The notes beneath the pieces were generated by a model that saw nothing but the letters and a program-made list of their open reading frames with translations, was not told where the DNA came from and ran no database searches. DNA of 64,000 nt, taken from positions 682,001 to 746,000 of the forward strand of contig NZ_AQXW01000004.1 of assembly GCF_000376825.1 (NCBI RefSeq), in the 5' to 3' direction. The translations under genes and the position numbers were made by a program. The DNA comes from Demetria terragena DSM 11295. Lineage in GTDB: Bacteria > Actinomycetota > Actinomycetes > Actinomycetales > Dermatophilaceae. Shown here piece by piece: positions 59,430 to 64,000 of this stretch (positions are counted from its first letter, which is position 1; every line of letters begins with the position of its first letter).

Positions 59430-60602
59430 ATGACCACGACTTCATCCCCGATCGAGCACGGCCTCGTCGATGACGCTCCTGCGGCCCCAGAGGGCGTCGA
59501 GCCATTGCAGCCCACCATGCCCGGGGTGGCATACACCGCGGCGGATTACTTTGCCGCAGAACAGGCCAGCCTGTTCGAGGCCGAGTGGATGTGCGCCGTC
59601 CGCAGTAGCGACCTCGCCGCGCCCGGCGCCTTCGAACGCGTGCAGATCGGACGCGAGAGTGTCCTGATTGTCCGCGGCCGCGACGGTGGCTTGCGGGCCT
59701 TTCTCAACATCTGCCGCCATCGGGGCGCGATGCTCTGCACAGAAGACTCTGGTCAGGTCCGTCGTAACCTGCAGTGTCCCTACCACGCCTGGACCTACGG
59801 CCTCGACGGCCGACTCATCGCCGCCCCCAACATGGCCGCCATCGATATCGACGGCTCCTTGGATCGACAGCAGTATGGCTTGGTCCCGGTCCACCTTCGG
59901 GAGTGGCTCGGGTACGCCTGGGTGTGCCTGGCTGACGAGCCGCCCTCCTTCGAAGACACGGTCATCGGTTCGGTCACCGAGCGATTGGGGAGTTCTGACA
60001 CCGTCGAGCGCTACGGGGCAACAGACCTGGTCGTGGCGCACCGCCAGGTCTACGACGTCGCCGCGAACTGGAAACTCATCATTGAAAACTTCATGGAGTG
60101 CTACCACTGCGCGACCATCCACCCCGAGCTCACCGAGGTTCTTCCCGAATTCGCGCAGGGCCTTGCCGCGCAATATCACGTGGGTCATGGCGCCGAATTC
60201 GGCTCTGAAATCGACGGTTTCACCGTTGACGGCCATGAAGGATTCGGTCGCCTCCCCGGCCTGACCGAGGCCGAGGACCGCCGCTACTTCGCCATCACGG
60301 TGCGTCCGGGAGTGTTCCTCAACCTGGTGCCCGACCACGTGATCGTGCATCGGATGTTCCCTCTGGCACCCGACCGCACCACGGTGATCTGCGACTGGTT
60401 GTTCGCCCCCGGCATCGAGGGGGTCGAGTCCTCCGTCGAGCTCTTTCACCGAGTCAACGTTCAGGATTTCGAGGCCTGCGAACGCACCCAACCCGCGATG
60501 TCATCACGCGCCTACCGAAATGGCGGCGTCCTTGTCCCGGCCGAGCATCACATCCTGGACTTTCATGAGTGGGTCACCGAGCGCGTGGGTCCGCCCCATT
60601 AG
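59430..60602 (+). CDS. Rieske non-heme iron oxygenase, probable glycine betaine demethylase (GbcA-like)
   Basis: A 390-residue terminal oxygenase. The Rieske ligands are C95-H97 (CRHRGAMLC) and C116-H119 (CPYHAWTYG). The mononuclear iron site is ENFMECYHCATIHPE, with H226 and H231 and E223 as the bridging acid. It resembles the GbcA/stachydrine demethylase group, which removes a methyl from quaternary amines as formaldehyde. Since it is 11 nt downstream of dimethylglycine oxidase, glycine betaine is the likely substrate, giving dimethylglycine. Proline betaine or another betaine is possible. Confidence 0.88.
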   Translation: MTTTSSPIEHGLVDDAPAAPEGVEPLQPTMPGVAYTAADYFAAEQASLFEAEWMCAVRSSDLAAPGAFERVQIGRESVLIVRGRDGGLRAFLNICRHRGAMLCTEDSGQVRRNLQCPYHAWTYGLDGRLIAAPNMAAIDIDGSLDRQQYGLVPVHLREWLGYAWVCLADEPPSFEDTVIGSVTERLGSSDTVERYGATDLVVAHRQVYDVAANWKLIIENFMECYHCATIHPELTEVLPEFAQGLAAQYHVGHGAEFGSEIDGFTVDGHEGFGRLPGLTEAEDRRYFAITVRPGVFLNLVPDHVIVHRMFPLAPDRTTVICDWLFAPGIEGVESSVELFHRVNVQDFEACERTQPAMSSRAYRNGGVLVPAEHHILDFHEWVTERVGPPH

Positions 60603-60646
60603 GGGATAGCCAGCGGGCCAGCCCCGGGTACTCGGGCCCAACGGCC

Positions 60647-60652
60647 TAACAT
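60647..60652 (+). promoter_or_regulatory. -10-like hexamer before the IclR gene
   Basis: TAACAT, 9 nt before the ATG at 60662; the 5' leader would be only a few nucleotides. Confidence 0.35.
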
Positions 60653-60661
60653 GGTGGGCCT

Positions 60662-61471
60662 ATGCCTTCTAGCGAACCACCCTTTCAGGTCCTGCCAGGA
60701 ACTCACGCCGGGCCGGTTCAGTCTGTTGATCGGGCCTTGCAGGTGCTTGAGGCGCTCGGCACGCTGGGGGTCGCCGGAGCGGGAGATATCGCCCCGCACC
60801 TTGGGGTTCACAAGTCGACCGTTTCTCGCCTGCTCGCCTCGTTGGAGGCTCGTGGTTTTGTCGAACCGACCGATACCTGGGGAAAGTACCGCCTCGGTTT
60901 TGCCCTGACCCGACTTGCCGGGCAGGCCTTCGCGCAAATCGATCTCGCCCGTATGGGGCAGGCACCCTGCGATGAGGTCGCCGAGCAGGTCGGGGAAACC
61001 ACGAACATCGCCGTCCTCGACGGCCCCCGCGTGGTGAACATCACAGAGGGGCGGTCCGTGGCGGAGGTCGCACTTCGGTCCTGGACCGGGCAAAGTAGCC
61101 CGGCGCACGCGACAGCCAGCGGCAAGGCGCTCCTCCTCGCCCACGACCGCCGCGCACTGGCGGGCCAGGTCGGCCGCAAACTCGAGGGCTTCACCGACCG
61201 GTCCATCACCGACCTGCGCACCCTCGAAGACACTCTCGACGAAGCGCGGGCCCGCGGGTGGACATCCGTTGAAGAGGAACTCGAGATCGGCCTCAACGCG
61301 GTCGCCGCACCCATCTATGACCACGCCGGCGCACTCGTGGCGGCTATGTCAGCGTCCGGGCCGGCCTATCGCCTTGGCCCGGAACGATTCAGCGACGTCG
61401 CGTCTGTCGTCGTCGATGCCGCCGACGCCATTAGTCTGCGACTCGGCGGCAAGCGCCCTCAGGACGACTAA
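60662..61471 (+). CDS. IclR-family transcriptional regulator
   Basis: A 269-residue IclR protein: winged helix-turn-helix (VQSVDRALQVLEALGTLGVA, HLGVHKSTVSRLLASLEARG) and a GAF-like effector domain with HATASGKALLLAHD and VAAPIYDHAGALVAAMSASG. IclR proteins often govern catabolic clusters, and this one follows the Rieske oxygenase gene, so it is the best candidate regulator of the betaine genes. Convergent with recX. Confidence 0.92.
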   Translation: MPSSEPPFQVLPGTHAGPVQSVDRALQVLEALGTLGVAGAGDIAPHLGVHKSTVSRLLASLEARGFVEPTDTWGKYRLGFALTRLAGQAFAQIDLARMGQAPCDEVAEQVGETTNIAVLDGPRVVNITEGRSVAEVALRSWTGQSSPAHATASGKALLLAHDRRALAGQVGRKLEGFTDRSITDLRTLEDTLDEARARGWTSVEEELEIGLNAVAAPIYDHAGALVAAMSASGPAYRLGPERFSDVASVVVDAADAISLRLGGKRPQDD

Positions 61472-61500
61472 ACCTCGTTGATCTCAGTCCCGTGAGTGCG

Positions 61501-62088
61501 TCAGTCCCGTTGATGCTCGGGGGCATCTGCCACGGCCTCGCGGACCACCCGCCAGGACAACTCTGAGGAGTAGCCCTTGCGCGCCAGCATCCCGGCAAGT
61601 CGGCGCGTCTGCACCGCGGAATCCTTGCCGTGCAGGGACCTCATCTTCTTGGCGACCAGCTCTCGAGCTTGCTCCTCTTCGTGCTCATCGCTGACGTCGT
61701 CGAGCACCGCGTCGGAGATTTCGTCATCGACTCCCTTGCGGCGTAGTTCGTGACGCAGGGCCCGCCGGGCAAGACCCCGCGACGCCTGTTGTGAACGGAC
61801 CAGGGATTGCGCGTAGGCCTCATCGTCAATCAGACCGACATCTTCCATGCGATCCAAGACCTCGGCCGCGACTCGTGGATCACAGTCTCGTGCCGCAAGC
61901 TTGTCTTCAAGTTGTGCCCGGCTCCGGGGCGCCATCGTGAGTTGGCGCAAGACGATCGCGCGCGCGACTTCACGGGCGTCGGGTTCCGGGTCGACCGCCG
62001 CCGCACCGGCGACAGGTGGTTCGGCACCGCGGCGCCGCCCCCGGCTGGGGAACGACGCCGCGGCCCGGCCACGTCGTGGCTGACTCAT
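61501..62088 (-). CDS. recX: regulatory protein RecX
   Basis: Binds and limits RecA filaments. The 195 residues have a basic N-terminus and the three-helix RecX repeats: LRQLTMAPRSRAQLEDKLAA, LDRMEDVGLIDDEAYAQSLV and RHELRRKGVDDEISDAVLDD. The ATG at 62088 is 7 nt after the recA stop, so recA-recX are one operon. A TTG codon just before the ATG is a less likely start. Confidence 0.95.
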   Translation of the reverse strand: MSQPRRGRAAASFPSRGRRRGAEPPVAGAAAVDPEPDAREVARAIVLRQLTMAPRSRAQLEDKLAARDCDPRVAAEVLDRMEDVGLIDDEAYAQSLVRSQQASRGLARRALRHELRRKGVDDEISDAVLDDVSDEHEEEQARELVAKKMRSLHGKDSAVQTRRLAGMLARKGYSSELSWRVVREAVADAPEHQRD

Positions 62089-62095
62089 CAACCGC

Positions 62096-63172
62096 TCAGA
62101 AATCGACCGGGACCTGCTCGTCCGCTAGTTCGACAGGTTCCTCCCCAGCAGGCGGCTGCCCGATGCCGAGTTTGGCCTTGACCTTCGCCTCGACCTCGTC
62201 CGCCAACTCTGGGTTGTCCCGGAGGAACTGCCGGGCGTTTTCCTTGCCTTGCCCGAGCTGATCACCTTCATAGGTGTACCAAGCACCCGACTTGCGCACG
62301 AAGCCGTGCTCGACGCCCATATCGATCAAGCCACCTTCACGTGAGATGCCTTGGCCGTAAAGGATGTCGAACTCGGCCTGCTTGAACGGCGGCGCAATCT
62401 TGTTCTTAACCACCTTGACGCGGGTACGGTTACCGACGGGGTCGGTCCCGTCTTTCAGCGTTTCGATGCGTCGAACGTCGAGTCGGACCGAGGCGTAGAA
62501 CTTCAGCGCCTTTCCACCCGTGGTGGTTTCCGGCGAACCAAACATCACGCCGATCTTCTCGCGCAACTGGTTGATGAAGATCGCGGTCGTTCCGGACTGG
62601 TTCAGCGCGCCAGTGATCTTGCGTAGCGCCTGACTCATCAGGCGAGCCTGCAGGCCCACGTGACTGTCGCCCATCTCGCCCTCGATCTCCGCGCGAGGCG
62701 TCAGCGCTGCAACGGAGTCGATCACGATGATGTCGAGCGATCCTGATCGAATCAGCATGTCGGTGATCTCTAGCGCCTGCTCACCCGTATCGGGTTGGCT
62801 CACCAACAGTGCATCGGTGTCCACGCCCAACCTTTTGGCGTACTCCGGGTCAAGCGCGTGCTCGGCGTCAATAAACGCTGCGATCCCGCCAGCTCGCTGA
62901 GCGCTGGCTACGGCGTGCAGAGCCACCGTGGTCTTACCGCTGGACTCCGGTCCGTAGACCTCCACCACGCGGCCCCGAGGGAGTCCACCGACACCGAGAG
63001 CGATGTCGAGCGCGATAGATCCGGTGGGGATCACCTTGATCGGCGGTCGGGTGTCATCGCCGAGGCGCATGACCGCGCCTTTTCCGTGCGACTTCTCGAT
63101 CTGGGCGAGAACGACGTCAAGCGACTTCTGCCGGTCTCCGCCAGTGTTGACGGACTTGAGATTGGCTGCCAT
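62096..63172 (-). CDS. recA: recombinase RecA
   Basis: Strand-exchange protein that also triggers LexA self-cleavage. The 358 residues show Walker [10 protein letters not shown] (74-82), [20 protein letters not shown] in loop L1, [20 protein letters not shown] in loop L2 and the usual acidic tail. There is no intein. GAAGGAG precedes the ATG. The upstream region holds an SOS box with an adjoining -10 element, and two DnaA-type boxes further downstream towards the gene. Confidence 0.98.
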   Translation of the reverse strand: MAANLKSVNTGGDRQKSLDVVLAQIEKSHGKGAVMRLGDDTRPPIKVIPTGSIALDIALGVGGLPRGRVVEVYGPESSGKTTVALHAVASAQRAGGIAAFIDAEHALDPEYAKRLGVDTDALLVSQPDTGEQALEITDMLIRSGSLDIIVIDSVAALTPRAEIEGEMGDSHVGLQARLMSQALRKITGALNQSGTTAIFINQLREKIGVMFGSPETTTGGKALKFYASVRLDVRRIETLKDGTDPVGNRTRVKVVKNKIAPPFKQAEFDILYGQGISREGGLIDMGVEHGFVRKSGAWYTYEGDQLGQGKENARQFLRDNPELADEVEAKVKAKLGIGQPPAGEEPVELADEQVPVDF

Positions 63173-63304
63173 GCGTGGGCTCCTTCAGTGTCGTATGAGC
63201 GCGCCTACCGGCGACGGTTCGTCATTCCGGCGTGCTCAGGGATGACGAGGTGCGTCAGACGCTAGGAGTTGGCACCGACAGCCGCCTAGATGTGCCACAC
63301 ACGC

Positions 63305-63343
63305 TGTGGACAAAGCGGCCATCGAACCAAGACCTGTGGACAA
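63305..63343. promoter_or_regulatory. pair of DnaA-type boxes, 30 bp apart, in the recA leader/promoter
   Basis: TGTGGACAA occurs at 63305 and again at 63335, identical 9-mers in the same orientation and exactly 30 bp apart. Read on the minus strand they are TTGTCCACA, the actinobacterial DnaA box. They lie between the SOS-box promoter and recA, so within the transcribed leader. Confidence 0.55.
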
Positions 63344-63364
63344 CAGTATGCGAACACGCGTACG
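63343..63364 (-). promoter_or_regulatory. recA SOS box and -10 element
   Basis: On the minus strand CGTACGCGTGTTCG (63351-63364) matches the SOS consensus CGAACRNRYGTTYG at 13 of 14 positions, again with T for A at position 3 as in the lexA box. TACTGT (63343-63348) follows 2 nt later and can serve as -10. Confidence 0.75.
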
Positions 63365-63382
63365 AAGCAAGCGACACGCCGA

Positions 63383-64000
63383 CTAGTCCGTCGATGCAGA
63401 ATCCGGGTGACTCAACTCGCGCAACGACGACCCCTTCCACGCGGCCACCATCGCGAAGGACACGACCACCAGCAGCGCCCACGACCCGAACTTCCCGACG
63501 TGAACCATCGTCCAGCCATCGCCCTGATCGGGGTAGCGATAGGCGGCGAACAAGGTCGCGAGATTCTCCGCGACCCAAATGAAGAAGCCGATGAGGACGA
63601 ACGCCAAGGTCAGCGGCATTCGATATCGCTCCGTCCCCACTGTGAAATGCACCCACGTCCCCCAGCAGGCCGCAAGCAACATCACCGCGAGCACCCAGCG
63701 CAGATCAATGATCCAGTGGTGGGTGAAGAAGTTGAGGTAGATGCCAGCCCCGATCAGGCTGACTGCGACGGCACGATAGGACGTCAGTCGTAAGTCGAAC
63801 AACCGCCACGCCGCCACAATGTAGGACCCCACAGCGGCATACATGAAGCCGCTAAAAAGCGGCACTCCCATGATGGTCAGCACACCCGGATCCGGGTAGG
63901 TCCACGAGCCAAGATTTACCTTGACGATCTCGAAAACCAGTCCCGTGACGTGGAATCCGGCGATCGCGATCAACTCCCGGCCGGTCTCCAGACCCAGAAG
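63383..64000 (-). CDS. DUF817 family membrane protein (N-terminus beyond the right edge)
   Basis: At least 205 residues of an integral membrane protein with about seven helices. DUF817 landmarks are LGSWTYPDPGVLTIMGVPLF, SGFMYAAVGSYI, NFFTHHWIIDLRW and FFIWVAENLATLFAAYRYP. The frame stays open to the window edge (GLETGRELIAIAGFHVTG), so the start is missing; complete members have about 270-290 residues. Function of the family is unknown. Confidence 0.88.
   Translation of the reverse strand, partial: LLGLETGRELIAIAGFHVTGLVFEIVKVNLGSWTYPDPGVLTIMGVPLFSGFMYAAVGSYIVAAWRLFDLRLTSYRAVAVSLIGAGIYLNFFTHHWIIDLRWVLAVMLLAACWGTWVHFTVGTERYRMPLTLAFVLIGFFIWVAENLATLFAAYRYPDQGDGWTMVHVGKFGSWALLVVVSFAMVAAWKGSSLRELSHPDSASTD

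Overview
This window is a GC-rich actinobacterial chromosome segment, most likely from a member of the Micrococcales. The evidence is: lexA divergent from a LysM cell-division suppressor, a class II (B12) ribonucleotide reductase behind nrdR, recA-recX, dapF-miaA and miaB, a SAM-IV riboswitch, many GTG/TTG starts and many leaderless starts. No prophage, IS transposase, CRISPR array, rRNA or tRNA gene was seen. The genus cannot be fixed from the sequence alone.

Layout. 1-15.4 kb, mostly minus strand: truncated hrpA, metY under a SAM-IV riboswitch, a DUF445 protein, three tandem paralogous lipoproteins, serA, an HD hydrolase, a cysteine dioxygenase-rhodanese pair behind a leader peptide ending in three cysteines, a phosphoesterase, and nrdR-nrdJ behind paired NrdR boxes and a DnaA-box cluster. 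15.6-19.3 kb: the SOS pair divS-like/lexA with three LexA-type boxes, a sirtuin, a palindromic repeat array and a LysR regulator. 19.3-30.4 kb, minus strand: dinG, holA, rpsT, leuS (behind a possible attenuator), degV, comEA, comEC. 30.6-35.9 kb: a tightly overlapping five-gene lipid-methylation operon (FAD oxidoreductase, DUF1365, two CFA-type methyltransferases, DUF1295). 35.9-43.1 kb: hflX, an NCS1 permease, a stand-alone LigD-type polymerase, a lipoprotein, an RsmC-like methyltransferase, dapF, miaA. 43.1-50.4 kb: a 27-bp perfect inverted repeat, a small acidic ORF, a broken kinase-like gene beside a repeat, rtcB, a TIGR02569-like protein, trpS under a Trp attenuator, an MFS pump/LysR pair and a patatin. 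50.4-54.6 kb: miaB, VOC proteins, a methyltransferase and a LysR regulator. 54.6-61.5 kb: a probable glycine-betaine catabolic cluster (XRE-cupin and IclR regulators, ferredoxin reductase, Rieske ferredoxin, dimethylglycine oxidase, Rieske oxygenase). 61.5-64 kb: recX, recA (SOS box and paired DnaA-type boxes) and a truncated DUF817 gene.

How it works together. The strongest theme is RNA- and DNA-level control that can be read from the sequence: a SAM-IV riboswitch (metY), a Cys leader (cysteine dioxygenase/rhodanese), a leaderless Trp leader plus terminator (trpS), a similar but weaker arrangement before leuS, LexA boxes at lexA, the LysM gene and recA, and NrdR plus DnaA boxes at nrdRJ. Two metabolic modules stand out. 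One is a membrane-lipid methylation operon. The other is a betaine-to-sarcosine route that appears to use a three-component Rieske system rather than the two-component GbcAB type. All functions are inferred from sequence reading; no database search was possible.
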